DNA of 64,000 nucleotides. Source: Cherax quadricarinatus (Eukaryota; Arthropoda; Malacostraca; Decapoda; Parastacidae). The notes beneath the pieces were generated by a model. That model did not search any database. It was not told where the DNA came from and was given only the letters and a program-made list of their open reading frames with translations. Numbering within the stretch: the first letter of the stretch is position 1; the number at the start of each line of letters is the position of its first letter. Shown here piece after piece: positions 37,319-57,268 of the stretch. The stretch is from positions 16,275,773 to 16,339,772 of the forward strand of contig NC_091369.1 in assembly GCF_038502225.1 (NCBI RefSeq), in the 5' to 3' direction. The position numbers and the translations under genes were made by a program.

Positions 37319-37503
37319 GCAAGTGTATTGGGGTTGGGGGAGGGAGAGCCTTGGTGGGGGCCTATATGGGGCTGTGGTGTAGGTGGGGTATGTGCTGATG
37401 GGGGTGGGGTCAGAATGCCCATAAGGGACAGTTGTTGGGGTGAGGTTTGTGATAAGGGGGTTGGTGGCAGAGGGAACAGTGAGTGGGTTGGAGTATAGGT
37501 TGC

Positions 37504-37765
37504 TCAGTTGCGTTGGGAATGTCGCGGGTGGGGTCTTTTGGTGGGAGATTCTGTGGGGTGTGTTTGCCCTTCCTCCTGTGTCTGGGTCCTGCTCATTTTC
37601 ATTGCTTCTCGTTCCTCCTTGCGTCTCTGTACCCTCTCTTTCAGTGTAGTCCTTTCTTCTTGTGTTCTGTCGCGGTCGAGGAATACTCTCTGGTACCCCT
37701 CTTTGTCTCTCAGTCTTGCTTTCTCTTGCAGAATCCTGTGTGCTTCTCTAAACGTGTACATGCCA
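37504..37765 (-). pseudogene. CR1-like ORF1 C-terminal fragment
   Basis: A minus-strand frame of about 87 codons that runs out at the insertion junction. It contains GYQRVFLDRDRTQEER, like the end of LINE ORF1 proteins where a V-L/I-x-RD-T-x-ER pattern follows an RNA-binding fold, then a very charged helix (LKERVQRRKEERE). The N-terminal part is absent. ORF1 ends 185 bases before ORF2. Confidence 0.6.
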
Positions 37766-39146
37766 GCACATTGATGTTGCCACCCCTACTCATCTTGAAA
37801 TGATGTTCTTCAAGCTCTGCATAAACACTAATACCTTTGTACTAGGATGTGCAATGTACAGACCTCAGTGACAACACGCAGACCCCATCAGCTTCCTAAT
37901 GAAAAATATGGACTCTCTTCTGCTACAACACAACTGTCATATCATAATTGTTGGTGACCTCAACCAACACCTTATACAGAGGGACTTTGATGACCTTCTT
38001 GCAGTATTTGACATGAGAAACTTTGTTGATTTCTCTACTCACATCTCTGGCTCCTCCCTTGATCCAGTAGTGAGTAATCTGGCAGAAGGCATAGTCACTT
38101 GTCAACCCCTCGGCTACGTTGGATCATCTGATCACAAGGCTGATTTTACGACACTTAAGATCCCAATAGAACGAGGTGAGGAGTCCACACGCACAACCTG
38201 GCTATGGGAAAGAGGTAATTGGCCAGCCCTTTGCTCTGAGCTCGCCACCACCGATTAGAATGCTCTTCTTCAAGGGGATGTTGACAACCAAGTGAAAGCC
38301 TTCACGGACAAATCCTTAATCTACATCAAGAACACATTCCTCGCAGGCAATATGTGACAAAGCCTACAGATCATCCTTGGTTTGGCTTTCGCTGTAGAGA
38401 GGCTGCTACTGTTAAGTACAAAGCATGGCGAAGGTATAAGAGACATCTTACCACCTATAACAGGAACTTGTACAGGCAAGCCTGTAGGCATATGGGTGAC
38501 GTTCAAAAGTGGGCCATTGCTAAATGGGAGGTGGACACAAAAAGAAAGCTAGCATCAGGTAGGGTAGGCTCCAAAACCTGGTGGTCCCTGGTCAAGGACA
38601 AACTAGGTTATCAGCCTGATGAACTCATTCCACCTCTAAATCGAAAGGATGGGACCACCTCTACTAGTAGTCAAGAGAAGGCGGACCTCTTTGCTGAACA
38701 CTTTGCTACCAAAATGCAAGTTCCTGATCCAGCAAGGGACCCTTCTTGGCTACCTGCAAGAACTGTGTCAAAACTGTCAGTGGTGACAAGGCAGGAGGAG
38801 GTGCATTTCCTACTTAAATCGCTTGACCAAGAAAAGGCTGTGGACCCAGATAAGTTGAACCCAAGATTACTGAGAAGATATGCAGACCAGCTAGCAGCAC
38901 GTCTAACTCCCATCTCTCAGCACTGCCTAATACAGTGTAAATGGCCCTCTCTGTGGAAAGAGGCAAATGTAGTCCCTGTTCACAAAAAGAAGAGCAGAGC
39001 AGAAATCAGCAACTACAGACCAGTGTCACTCCTGTCAATCACTGGTAAGATCCCTGAGGCAATAATCTCAAGACAAATGACAGAGTTTTTTGACTACCAC
39101 TCACTACTTTGTGATCGTCAATATGCCTTCAGGAAAGGTTACTCTG
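37766..39146 (+). pseudogene. Outer LINE, rest of endonuclease and reverse transcriptase
   Basis: It continues the protein begun at 34138: THLEMMFFKL, IIIVGDLNQHLI (catalytic Asp and Asn at about 37950), SGSSLDPV, GSSDHKADF (SDH, about 38120). Then come the linker TWLWERGNWPALC and the reverse transcriptase start: WRRYKRHL, ANVVPVHKKKSRAEISNYRP and VSLLSITGKIPEAI. Stops at about 37871 and 38256-38258 (TAG for TGG), with a further shift near 38357, show decay. The element ends at about 39146, before the catalytic FADD box, where an unrelated inverted repeat begins. Jockey/CR1-group LINE; the exact clade is not resolved. Confidence 0.8.
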
Positions 39147-39216
39147 TTCACTCCAGTGAACGCGGTCCTGTGGGAACGTATTCACGTGGAAACCCTCCTC
39201 TTTTCTGCAGTTTTTG

Positions 39217-39264
39217 CAAGCTCCTAATGATGTGTTGACTGCAACACGAAAGGCCTAGAGCTTG
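39217..39264 (+). ncRNA. Hammerhead-like motif with 7-bp stem I
   Basis: Stem I CAAGCTC (39217-39223) pairs perfectly with GAGCTTG (39258-39264). Core CTAATGA (G5 replaced by A; C3 and G8 standard), extra T, stem II GTGTTG/CAACAC, GAA at 39248-39250, palindromic stem III AGGCCT (39251-39256), then A before the predicted cleavage point. All three stems use different sequence from the ACGT-type copies. Confidence 0.5.
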
Positions 39265-39278
39265 GTTTGCGATATTTG

Positions 39279-40020
<742 letters not shown>

Positions 40021-40172
40021 CCTAGCTCCAAGATCGTTAAGAGTTCCGTTCAATTTTCTTTCAGAATTCCTATTATCATTTGTCTTGTCACTTATGAAAA
40101 TGGGATTATCAACGGCTTTGTCCGTGAGTGAAGTGAGATTCCCAGTTGATACCCTGATTCCCCGTCCTGTAG

Positions 40173-41022
40173 TGCCATTTATTTTAATGCTTCGTTCCTT
40201 TCAATATGCATGTATCATCTTCCTCGCGTTGCATTTTCTTAAGCTATTACACGAGCCTGTGTTGGGAGCTGCAATTGTATAGTGTTGCGAGGATGCGTTT
40301 TGTGTTGCAGGAGTGATTGTGGTGTTGCAAGATCTATCGTCTTTCATCCATTTACTCATTTTTATATCATTCTTTCTATCATGGTGCTTCATTTCGTACT
40401 ATGGCGGATAGTTGGATAACGCATCGCCATAATTATAATTTGATATATTTTTGTCTATAATAGAATGACAAGATCGACAACAAATATGGTAAGAGGAAAC
40501 TGTTTGCTGGGAAAACTTTTATTTAAGGATAACTTCCCGGCCACACTGTGGCGGAAGAATGTCTTTAAATAAAGCTTTACTTTGCAAATGGTCTTTCTTT
40601 TACCGTATTACCAGATTTTCTCCTCTCAACCCCACAAATTCTTTAAATTTTTCGCTTTTTCTTTGCCGTCGGCTTTATTTGACGTCGATTTTTGTACTTA
40701 TAGTTTTTGTTTATGGATGACTTCATTTTAATATATTTTTTTTTAATTCCCATGTTCACACTAACTCTTTTTGCTGTTGTTTATTAGGCGTCTTCTTTGT
40801 CGATTGCTTTCTCCTCTTTTGGTAATTTTTTTTTGGTTAGGTTTTGCCTGTGTCATCTGACTTTTCTTATCTTCTCTCTTATTCTCTGTTTGCTTGTCTC
40901 TATCGCTTTCTCACTGTACATTACGGTGTTGTTTGTTTGTTTGTCTCTGTCTCTTACTGAATGTTTGTTTGTCTGCTTGTCTTTCTCTAAATGTAAGAGA
41001 CAGAGACAGACAAACACACAAC
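40173..41022. other. Spacer between the arms of the inverted repeat
   Basis: About 850 bases, T-rich towards the right. A short nested inverted repeat (about 40932-40954 with 40994-41016, GTTTGTCTCTGTCTCTTAC type) sits close to the right arm. No gene supported. Confidence 0.5.
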
Positions 41023-41169
41023 AGGACGGGGAATCAGGGTATCAACTGGGAATCTCACTTCACTCACGGACAAAGCCGATGATAATCCCATTTTCATAAA
41101 TGACAAGACAAATGATAATAGGAATTCTGAAAGAAAATTGAACGGAACTCTTAACGTTCTTGGAGCTAG

Positions 41170-42690
<1,521 letters not shown>

Positions 42691-42759
42691 TATATATAAG
42701 CAAATATCGCAAACCAAGCGATACAAGATGCAAAACAATCACGGGGGGAGTAGAATGAT

Positions 42760-42803
42760 AGCTCTAGGCCTTTCGTGTTGCAGTCAACACATCATTAGGA
42801 ACT
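42760..42803 (-). ncRNA. Hammerhead-like motif (partner of 39217-39264)
   Basis: Minus strand: AGTTC, CTAATGA, T, GTGTTG/CAACAC, GAA, AGGCCT, A, GAGCT. Stem I now contains a G-U wobble. Confidence 0.45.
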
Positions 42804-42899
42804 TGCAAAAACTGCAGAAAAGAGGATGGTTTCCACGTGAATACGTTCCCACTTGACCGCGTTCACTCCAGTGAACGGGGTCCCCTGGGACATTCAGTG

Positions 42900-42995
42900 A
42901 ACTTCGAAAGAGATCTGAGTGGCTTAAGTACTGTGTACGTTGATGCAAAGTGTGCAGGTTCGAATCCTGCTGTGGATGCGAGCCAAGTATGCAGC
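42900..42995 (+). repeat. tRNA-like (pol III promoter) fragment, possible SINE head
   Basis: A box-A-like TGGCTTAAGTACTG at about 42930 and a box-B-like GGTTCGAATCC at about 42958-42968, 25-30 bases apart, recall a tRNA-derived SINE. No cloverleaf could be drawn with confidence and no tail was found. Confidence 0.35.
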
Positions 42996-43169
42996 AAACA
43001 TTTTCTCTCTAGATGGCAACGTTGAGACGCTGGAACATGAAAGTGGCGTCCCTTAGGTCCCTGGCTGTGTCAATGAATCTGGAACCCAGCTATTTGATGA
43101 AACATGTATCATTCTTTCCCTATGATCCTAGTGTCTCTGATCCCACAGGAACAAATTGATACTGATGGC

Positions 43170-44850
43170 CTATGATTCTGTACTTGCTTAACTTGTACTA
43201 CTCCCTGTGATCCGCAGCACATCCTTATTGTTGAACGCTGTGATGGATGTATGTGTCAGCCAGACACGACATGCTAAAAGACTGTCATTCTTCCAGTGAT
43301 AGATAGTGATCTCGTCATCGCGGTTTGCAGGATTGAGAGAATTGCTAAGCCGGGTATCCAGCTGAAGCAAGGCTCCTCTTTATAATTTCGTTTACTTTAG
43401 AGTGCCTAGCTTGCCAACCCTTGGTTTTGGAGCAGTTTAGACCATGTAGACCATAATGGTCGGTTTGCTTATCACCAATAATTACACATATATTACACGC
43501 GAATTGGGGCAGCAGGCAGAGAGCCACTGCAATATGGAGAGCCTGTAGGTCGAAGCATGTTCCCATTGCCGATATGGGAACTGTTAGGTGGAAGTCTCCA
43601 GAGTGATGTGCACTCACATCTTGGAGACGGACAGTCTTCTTGTTGGATGTTGCAACCCTATGCATGTTGTTAAGAACCTTAATAGCAATGGAGCCATCCC
43701 ATCTGTATTGTCTGTAGGCCAGTGTTGCACTGCTCTCACTCATAATGGCCCTGTTACTGCTTGGATCCTGTGTTCCTGCTACGTCATGCAGGTTGCTTTA
43801 TTAGCTCGTCTGATGCTGTGGACGAGAATAAGAAAGCGTTCTCCCAGCCCATCAAGCCTGACTGGAAGTGAGGCTTCCAACCACTGTCCATCTTCAAGGG
43901 AAAGATTCATTACTCTGTCTAGCTTAAATTTTACAAGGGAGTCATATTCTTCGAATTTCAGACTTTCGAAAACTGGGGAACATCTCAAAAATTAGGTGAG
44001 TTTTGGGAGGGACAAGCATCATGTGTATCATTTGGCAGAAGGCATCATTTTCTTTCATGCTGCCTTTCATCGTCCTGATATTTCTTTTTCCAGATCAGAT
44101 CTATGGCATTAGACCCGAGAGGAGCGCCATAAACATTGCTATTGGCTGGATCTGTGGCTCGTGCTCCTGGCAAAGCAGCACTATTATCCTAACGATCTGT
44201 TGGTAGAAACTGTTCGGTATTTGGTGGGGTTTGAAGATAGGCGTAGGCTCTCTCCAGTATCATTTGTTTTCCTGGTGCCGTCTAGGAAACATTCTGTAGC
44301 TCCAGCCAGGGTACTATCATCCAAAAATCAATTATTGAGTTCACTGGACATTGTTTACCTGACTTCCTTGATGGCAAGACAGATAAGAAGGGGGGCGAGA
44401 GGGCCCCTCTATTGCACGCCTTCAGATGAGTCAATTTCATGTTCAACAAACAGTAGGTTAGAAGTAACAGGACTGGATGAAAGGATAAAGGGAAGAGAAA
44501 TGTCTAGAAACTGCATAAAGAGAAGCATCCCTTCTGACTAAGTTACACGCGTCGGCAAAGTCCAGTTTAACCAGGGATTTTTGATCTGACATGTTACTAA
44601 TGCATACCCATGCTGCAGGGACCGCTGCTTCACAGCCTCGTTGGTTTCAACATTGTGGCAGCCCTGTGACTCACCATCCTCATTGCAACTCTGGCAATAA
44701 ATTTTCGAAGGGTATAGTCAACCACAAAGGGAATGATTCCTTCATCCTTTTTCCGGAGGGCACATAGTGATACACAAAAGAAAAGTGACCTAAATTTCTC
44801 TGGGACACCTCCAGCCAGGCACACTTGTGAGTTCAGACAACAGCTCTCTG
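43170..44850 (-). pseudogene. Decayed reverse transcriptase of a further LINE-like family
   Basis: From high to low coordinates the minus strand gives: ALRKKDEGIIPFVV (about 44740), SSEGVQ then RGPLAPLL (palm B, about 44400-44440), FLDDSTLAGA (catalytic box, about 44310-44340), KFKLDRVMNLSLEDGQW (43880-43940), TVPISAMGTCFDLQALHIAVA (about 43550) and ITIYHWKND (about 43300). This order and the I-YHWKN end resemble a reverse transcriptase family common in marine invertebrates whose clade name I cannot give. Frames at 43345-43743 and 43779-43988 are its longest open remnants. Confidence 0.6.
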
Positions 44851-45352
44851 AAACATCTCCAGGTGCTGGGTGAATGACATTACAGTTTTATACACATCAG
44901 TGTCTTGTAGAGGTAAATGTTCTTCACCTGCTGCACTGTTAGGGAGGTCAATGTTAGTACTGAGAGATCTGCGTGGATGTTTGTCCTTCAGAGCTTGTGC
45001 TGTAGTCTTATCCTTGAGGGGGATGGTATCTTCACTAGTTATAAGCCTTAGTGTTCCACTAGAATTTCTCTCTTCTATTTATTTCGCTAATTTGGGCTCT
45101 GATTTTAGAGCCTTAAGAGGGTGTTTGTCGCACTAGAGGGGAGACAGATGAGGCTATCATCTCTACGGACACAGTTATTGCCCTGATAACAGATAAACAG
45201 ATGTTGCTGGGACTTGCTCTTTCTGGGTGGGACAGGCCCTGGTATTTATGTGGGGCTATGCGATTAGTGGAAAATGCAGAAATAACAGTGAGATATGCCG
45301 ATCCACATGCGCCAGTGATATTTTATTATTCTGTGGCCTAATGACCCTTCTG
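44851..45352. other. Probable upstream part of the decayed RT, not resolved
   Basis: No motif identified with confidence; frames are short. Confidence 0.3.
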
Positions 45353-45485
45353 GATTTTGACTATAATAATACTAATGTGGCCTAAATTTTGACTGTAATA
45401 ATACTAATGTGGCCAAAATTTTGACTGTAATAAAAATAATGTTGCCTAAATTTTAACTGAAACAATACTAATGTGGCCTATATTT
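45353..45485. repeat. 32-bp tandem repeat, about 4 units
   Basis: Diverged units of TTTTGACTGTAATAATACTA followed by ATGTGGCCTAAA. Confidence 0.85.
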
Positions 45486-45899
45486 TAGAAATTGGTATAG
45501 GTATACTGGTGTATGATAATTTTGTAATAGTTTTGAGTGTTGCATATAGTATTGCATATATACTGCATTTTTGTACATGTAAGTTTATCTGCCCTTCCTA
45601 GAAATCGACCCAAGGTGTAATAAGTGTATTGTCCAGCTGTTTAGTTCTTTTAGTGAATTTACCTTTGTAGTCGCAGAGTGGTGTATTTTTATATTTTATA
45701 TGCCCGTTGACAAGGCTTTAATCCCTGAGTGCCAGTATGAAAACGTAACAGTGTGTTACAGTAAATCACTGGTACCACTACTCTGGGCTTCCCAGCTTTG
45801 ATTGTGCCCCAATATATAACCAGTTGACTAATTTTCATGTGTCCTCATCACCTCAAATCTCCACTAATTTCTAACTGATACAGTCATTCTTCCCCCTAT
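45486..45899. other. No recognisable feature
   Basis: Unassigned intronic sequence. Confidence 0.35.
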
Positions 45900-46500
45900 C
45901 TTGTATCATCTGACGTTACTGGGAATATGATGTCATTTATCATTTCAGGCTCTTTCGTCTCTGTAACAGCTATGATGTCTGGGTTTACCTCTACTATCTA
46001 TTCTATAAACTCATTACTTTTGTTCGACAATCCATTCATATTTGTGAACCAAATTGAGCTTCACTTCTTTTACCATGTTCTGGTTATTTTTGTCTAATCT
46101 TTCTGGTCGTTAAACATCTAGTTAGAGCAAGGTAGGCAGAGCTAAGGTTGGTGTGTATCAGTATCAGGAGAGGGAGAGAGAGGTCTATATCCAGAAAGTT
46201 AATTTTACTGGGCGTTGTTTATCGTGCAGTAGGTGCAGATTCACTGAAACCTTTTCATCTGCTCAGTGTATTCTCACCCACTGAATCCAGTGAGTCCTTT
46301 ATTCAGCCATAATAATGTTTTTCATAAGCTCTTCCCTTGCTATATTACACATCACCTCAGTTTCCTTCTTAAGGATATGTAGTTTCTCATTTTCCTCCTC
46401 CAGTTTGCTCTTAGATAATTTATAATCATATCCGAAGAGTGCAATTCACTTCCTGCACTCCCCTCTGTCCTTTGGGTTTCCTGGTTCTCAAATATATTAT
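45900..46500 (-). pseudogene. CR1-like LINE ORF1/ORF2 junction, decayed
   Basis: 45930-46080 parallels antisense 37150-37320 (the plus-strand text AACAGCTATGATGTCTGGG and TTCATATTTGTGAACCAAA), which is the start of the endonuclease. Above it, 46300-46460 encodes a charged coiled-coil-like stretch (SKLEEENEKLHILKKE type codons on the minus strand), fitting ORF1. Many stops. Confidence 0.55.
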
Positions 46501-46567
46501 TTTCTTGCACTCATGATTAGGACTACCTTTGAATAAGAACCAGTAGCTAATATTACTTGATTATTTA

Positions 46568-51541
<4,974 letters not shown>

Positions 51542-51562
51542 AAAATAATATATATAAATATA

Positions 51563-51953
51563 TGTCGTGCCGAATAGGCAGAACTTGCGACTTTGGCTTA
51601 AATAGCAACACTCATCTTGCCATATAAGACGAGCGAAAATTTGTGTATGCAATAATTTCGCCAAAATCATTCTGAAGCTAACGAAAAAAAATATATTTCA
51701 CTGTGTTTGTTTAGTATTAAATTATTGTAAACAAACCTAAAATATATTTAGTAGGGTTAGGCTAAAATAAATTGCTCTTGTTATCATAAGGTTAGGTAAG
51801 TTTTCTAAGTTCCTTTCGGTGCAAAATTATAAATTTTTACATCAACATTAATGAAAAAAATGTATCTTTAAACGTATAAGAGAAATTTTTAGAAATGACT
51901 TAATTTTAAATGAGTTCTTGTTAATTAACCAGTTTTACATATTCGGCACGACA
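51563..51953 (+). mobile_element. MITE copy 9
   Basis: A full copy with both termini. It abuts the end of LINE copy C through a short TATATAAATATA stretch. Confidence 0.9.
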
Positions 51954-53440
<1,487 letters not shown>

Positions 53441-53830
53441 TTCACGCCATGAAATCACTGGCAAAAATATATAAATCTTTTATATATATGTCTAACTTGC
53501 TGTCCAAAGGGCTTCTGATTTTTATTTCCTCTACCTCTTCCATTAATTTCCCTTCCTCATTTTATTCATCATTTTATCCGCTTTTAATTCGCTTATTGTA
53601 ACATCTGTTGATTCATCTTATTTTTGATGATGATAATTAAGAACTATATCAGCCTCACTCCTTTTTCAGCACTTTCTTATCTCTCTTCCTTTCTTTCCCC
53701 ACTATCCCCTATCATCCTTTCGCCTCCCTTTCTCTTTTCTTAAATTACTACCCTCTCACCCTCCCTCCTTTCCACCCATTTAATATTACTTACGTATTAG
53801 TAACTTCATTTACACTGCAATTAAATCTTT
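53441..53830. other. Possible continuation of LINE copy D
   Basis: Text such as TCCATTAATTTCCCTTCC may derive from the connector region, but this is not certain. CT-rich. Confidence 0.3.
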
Positions 53831-53894
53831 GAAGCTGCCGTAGTGACTACTGAAGCTGCCGTAATGACTACTGAAGCTGCCGTAGTGACTACTG
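53831..53894. repeat. 21-bp tandem repeat, 3 units
   Basis: GAAGCTGCCGTAGTGACTACT, three near-identical units. Confidence 0.92.
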
Positions 53895-54119
53895 TACCCA
53901 CAGAGGAATACCAGAAAACATCCACATTGCTTTACTGAGGTTTACCAGTTCAACTGGCATATTTTATCACCTCCTGAATGAAGGCTATCCTGTTTGATGG
54001 TAAATGACAAGAAAGACTAGTTTGCTATTACTTTCCACACTGTCATTAACGTAAGCAGTACGGAAGCAGCACACTGCAAATGCTCCCAGTATTAATAAAG
54101 AATAAAAGCAATTACTCAC

Positions 54120-54271
54120 GTAGATGGTAGCATTGGTAAGGTGGAACCCGTCAAGCCACCAAGTGATAGAGGCAGGAGGCCGGGCTCCTACACTCTGGCA
54201 CACTAACTCGTACTGCTTCCCAGCAGAGAGAGCCTCGCGGGATGCCAGGATCTTCACTGACAGAGGCTTGA
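54120..54271 (-). CDS. Sidestep-like receptor, Ig exon 2 of 4 seen (first half of an Ig domain)
   Basis: 152 bases: two bases completing a split codon (phenylalanine with the last base of the previous exon), then 50 codons. Acceptor TTACAG ends at 54272; donor GTGAGT begins at 54119 (phase 0). The peptide opens KPLSVKILASREALSAG, continues YELVCQSVGARPPASITWW (first Ig cysteine and the double tryptophan), and ends HLTNATIY. The F/L-KPL-V-I and G-RPPA-ITWW wording is strongly characteristic of Sidestep family members. It joins the exon at 31739-31883 in frame to make a full Ig domain. Confidence 0.88.
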
Positions 54272-55470
54272 CTGTAACCAGAGAGAAAATATTATTAACC
54301 GGGGAAATAAGTGGGTAAATGAAATCACGTAATGAAGAGTAAACTTTTATTTTAAACGTTGCGTCGCTCAGCAGTGAGCTCTATTAGCCCTACAGAATCC
54401 CCAGAGTCTAATAAATATATATTTTGCTGATATGAAAAGGGAAGGGAGACTTTACGAAAGGTCAGATAACAGATGGCGTCGTGTGATGAGTCTGTCATTC
54501 CACAGGCGATCTATAACTCCTATGGGTCTGGCACTGTCCTCTACTTAAAATAAAACACTTCTGGAAGGCAGCAATCTTTAAATGGCTGAAGCGCTGTAGG
54601 ATTTGGTTTAAACATTTCATGGGTATAGAATGTTTAGGAGTAAATTACTTTGCATTATCTTTAATAACTTGGCAATGCGTCTTGCGGTCAGATTTACACT
54701 TTTAGTGCTGATGTGTTTTCAGCAAAGGAAATTGTCACTTGATTTCAAGTCGTGTAAAGTATAATGTGAGAAAATTATTTTACGAATTAGGTTCTATGAA
54801 ATAATCGGAAAATGTCACTTCTGATCAGATGTCAGACTAGTTGACATGATTAGGTTATCACAGGTTAAAATATAAATAAATATTTTATGTGCCCTAAAAA
54901 AACTTATTTACTTACATATTTACTTACTTTCTTGCATTCATAAATTACTTGCTTACTTATTTACCTACTTTCTTACTTTTGTAGAAGGTGGTCACTCTTA
55001 CCGACAAAAAAGAAGGGATAGATTTCATCCTGTGTAGGTCACGCTTTTGCCTTTTTTTTGGAAGAAATTTGGAAAATTTAAGTGCTTTTCATGCAATAAT
55101 TTCTGAGTGTCTTTTTGATTATCTGCAACATTTCAACGCTGATAGCCTGATAATGCAACATCTACATTTTAGGATATTGGACTCTCATGGATAACAATAG
55201 AATGATTCTCTAACGTAGCTTCTAAGATGATGTTTCTTAACAGGAAGTTCGAAGTATATTTGGCTGCTCAAACCCTAATTACCATTTTTATTGAAGAAAT
55301 GTCAATATCAATTTTAACATTATAACTTGCGTTTGTATCTTCAGTTTCGTTTCAGATCTTTGAAGTTAATGTTTATATGCATTACAGACTTATGCTCCAC
55401 TCTGCTGTGATCCAGTTGTGGGCATTGATCACTGGAACCTTGGTTAATACAAAATAAGGGTAAGTTAAGT
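54272..55470 (-). other. Host-gene intron; degenerate hammerhead-like motif near 54345-54400
   Basis: Minus strand at about 54350-54400: CTAATAGAGCTCACTGCTGAGC then GACGCAACG, a decayed hammerhead-like layout. Otherwise nothing recognised. Confidence 0.4.
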
Positions 55471-55645
55471 AAAAGGACATAAATGCAGCTAATGTGACAT
55501 TTTAATGTGGCAACGTTTCGCTCCCCAGGAGCTTTGTCAAGCTGGCTTAACAAAGCTCCTGGAGTGCAAAACGTTGCCACAATAAAATGTCACATTAGTT
55601 GTACTTGTATCCTTTTATTTACCATACTGTCGGTAATTCTACCAT
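55471..55645. repeat. Foldback element with hammerhead-like arms
   Basis: Imperfect arms at about 55471-55541 and 55545-55615 share AGCTAATGTGACATTTTA and GGCAACGTTT. The minus-strand arm has core TTGACAA, extra A, stem II GCTCC/GGAGC, GAA, ACGT (U3-A8 variant). The plus-strand arm has core TTAACAA and AAA for GAA but a perfect 4-bp stem I TGGC/GCCA. The shared terminal hairpin follows as GTCGGTAATTCTACC, where both strands of the hairpin changed together. Confidence 0.75.
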
Positions 55646-55969
55646 TATTTATACAATACAGGGATACCTTTCTAGGATGGCACAGCCGCCAAAATGCATC
55701 TAGTTATGCTCAATAATAACCCAAATGGAGACAGAAACTCCACTTGGAATATTACTGAGCACTGACTTTTGTTCATTACACTTTCATATCCAGTTGGTGG
55801 GTATCCACGAAGAGGAACCTCGGAGTTCTTGTCTGAATTTTTGTTATCCTATTGATACGTCTTTCATTTATAACTCTATAGCGCCTCATACGATCACCTT
55901 CAGTTTTGCAACGTTGCTTTACTGTACCGGGAAAAATGGTTCGTTCAATAAGTCCAGGTACACTATGAC

Positions 55970-56235
55970 CAAAGTTACATGGTCAGTTCCTGAAGTTACA
56001 TGGCCCCTTCGTGAAGTTACATGGCCCCTTTCTGAAGTTACATGGCCCCTTCCTGAAGTTACATGGCCCCTTCCTGAAGTTACATGGCCCCTTCCTGAAG
56101 TTACATGGCCCCTTCCTGAAGTTACATGGCCCCTTCCTGAAGTTACATGGTCCCTTCCTGAAGTTACATGGCCCCTTCCTGAAGTTACATGGCCCCCTCC
56201 TGAAGTTACATGGCCCCTTCCTGAAGTTACATGGT
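55970..56235. repeat. 21-bp minisatellite, block 1
   Basis: About 12 units of CCTTCCTGAAGTTACATGGCC. All frames stay open since 21 is divisible by three and few units carry stops. Not treated as coding. Confidence 0.95.
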
Positions 56236-56394
56236 ACCAGTAGATGACTCACTCTTCTGAGTCACTGTAAGACCCCCTCACATATGGGTACTGTTTCAGT
56301 GTTACGAGAGTGAGCAAGGAGACAAGGTTACGGCTGTTAGGGCGCCCCGTAATTTACTGAAGTATTACTTTTACATGTTCGTCCCACATGATAC
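56236..56394. other. Unique spacer between minisatellite blocks
   Basis: About 160 bases without repeat units. Confidence 0.8.
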
Positions 56395-57268
56395 CTGAAG
56401 TTACATGTTACATCCCCTTCCTGAAGTTACATGGTCCCTTCCTGAAGTTACATGTCCCCTTCCTGAAGTTACATGAAGTCCCTTCCTGAAGTTACATGGC
56501 CCCTTCCTGATGTTACATGGTCACTTCCTGAAGAGTTACATGGCCCTTTCTTGAAGTTACATGGCCCCTTCCTGAAGTTACATGGCCCCTTCCTGAAGTT
56601 ACACGGCTCCTTCCTGAAGTTACATGGTCCCTTCCTGAAGTTAAATGGCCCCTTCCTGAAGTTACATGTCCCCTTCCTGAAGTTACATGGTCCCTTCCTG
56701 AAGTTACATGTCCCCTTCCTGAAGTTACATGGTCCCTTCCTGAAGTTACATGGCCCCTTCCTGATGTTACATGGTCACTTCCTGGAGTTACATGGCCCCT
56801 TCTTGAAGTTACATGGCCCCTTCCTGAAGTTACATGGTCCCTTCCTGAAGTTACACGGCTCCTTCCTGAAGTTACATGGTCCCTTCCTGAAGTTAAATGG
56901 CCCCTTCCTGAAGTTACATGGTCCCTTCCTGAAGTTACATGGCCCCTTCCTGAAGTTACATGGCCCCTTCCTGAAGTTACATGGCACCTTCCTGAATTTA
57001 CATGGCCCCTTTCTGAAGTTACATGGTAGCTTCCTGAAGTTACATGACCCCTTTCTGAAGTTACATGGCACCTTCCTGAATTTACATGGCCCCTTTCTGA
57101 AGTTACATGGTAGCTTCCTGAAGTTACATGGCCCCTTTCTGAAGTTACATGGCACCTTCCTGAATTTACATGGCCCCTTTCTGAAGTTACATGGCCCCTT
57201 CCTGAAGTTACATGGCCCCTTCCTGAAGTTACATGGCCCCCTCCTGAAGTTACATGGCCCCTTCCTTA
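56395..57268. repeat. 21-bp minisatellite, block 2, with higher-order units
   Basis: About 41 units of the same 21-mer. A block beginning CCTGATGTTACATGGTCAC recurs after about 250 bases (56508 and 56759). An 84-bp four-unit block marked by ATGGCACCTTCCTGAATTTA repeats three times, at 56981, 57065 and 57149. Confidence 0.95.

Larger units (their letters stand above)
34346..37765 (-). mobile_element. CR1-like LINE with intact ORF2, nested
   Basis: The element runs from its 3' tail (units of ACTCACCTATTTGT at 34348-34375, plus strand) to a 5' end at about 37762, inside ORF1. It contains an ORF1 C-terminal fragment, a short spacer and an uninterrupted ORF2. It lies in the sense direction of the host gene, within its 22-kb intron, and splits an older plus-strand LINE. 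TGTTGC is present on both outer sides (about 34337-34342 and 37775-37780) and may be a short target duplication. Confidence 0.88.

Noticed and set aside
34974..37774. Many plus-strand frames of 60-170 codons over the CR1-like ORF2
   Set aside because: Antisense shadows of the intact 963-codon frame, with no motif of their own.
40797..41099. A plus-strand frame with hydrophobic segments
   Set aside because: It lies in the T-rich spacer and runs into the inverted repeat; nothing supports it as a gene.
44003..45136. Plus-strand frames suggesting small membrane proteins
   Set aside because: They are antisense to the decayed reverse transcriptase, and hydrophobic stretches come from AT-rich text.
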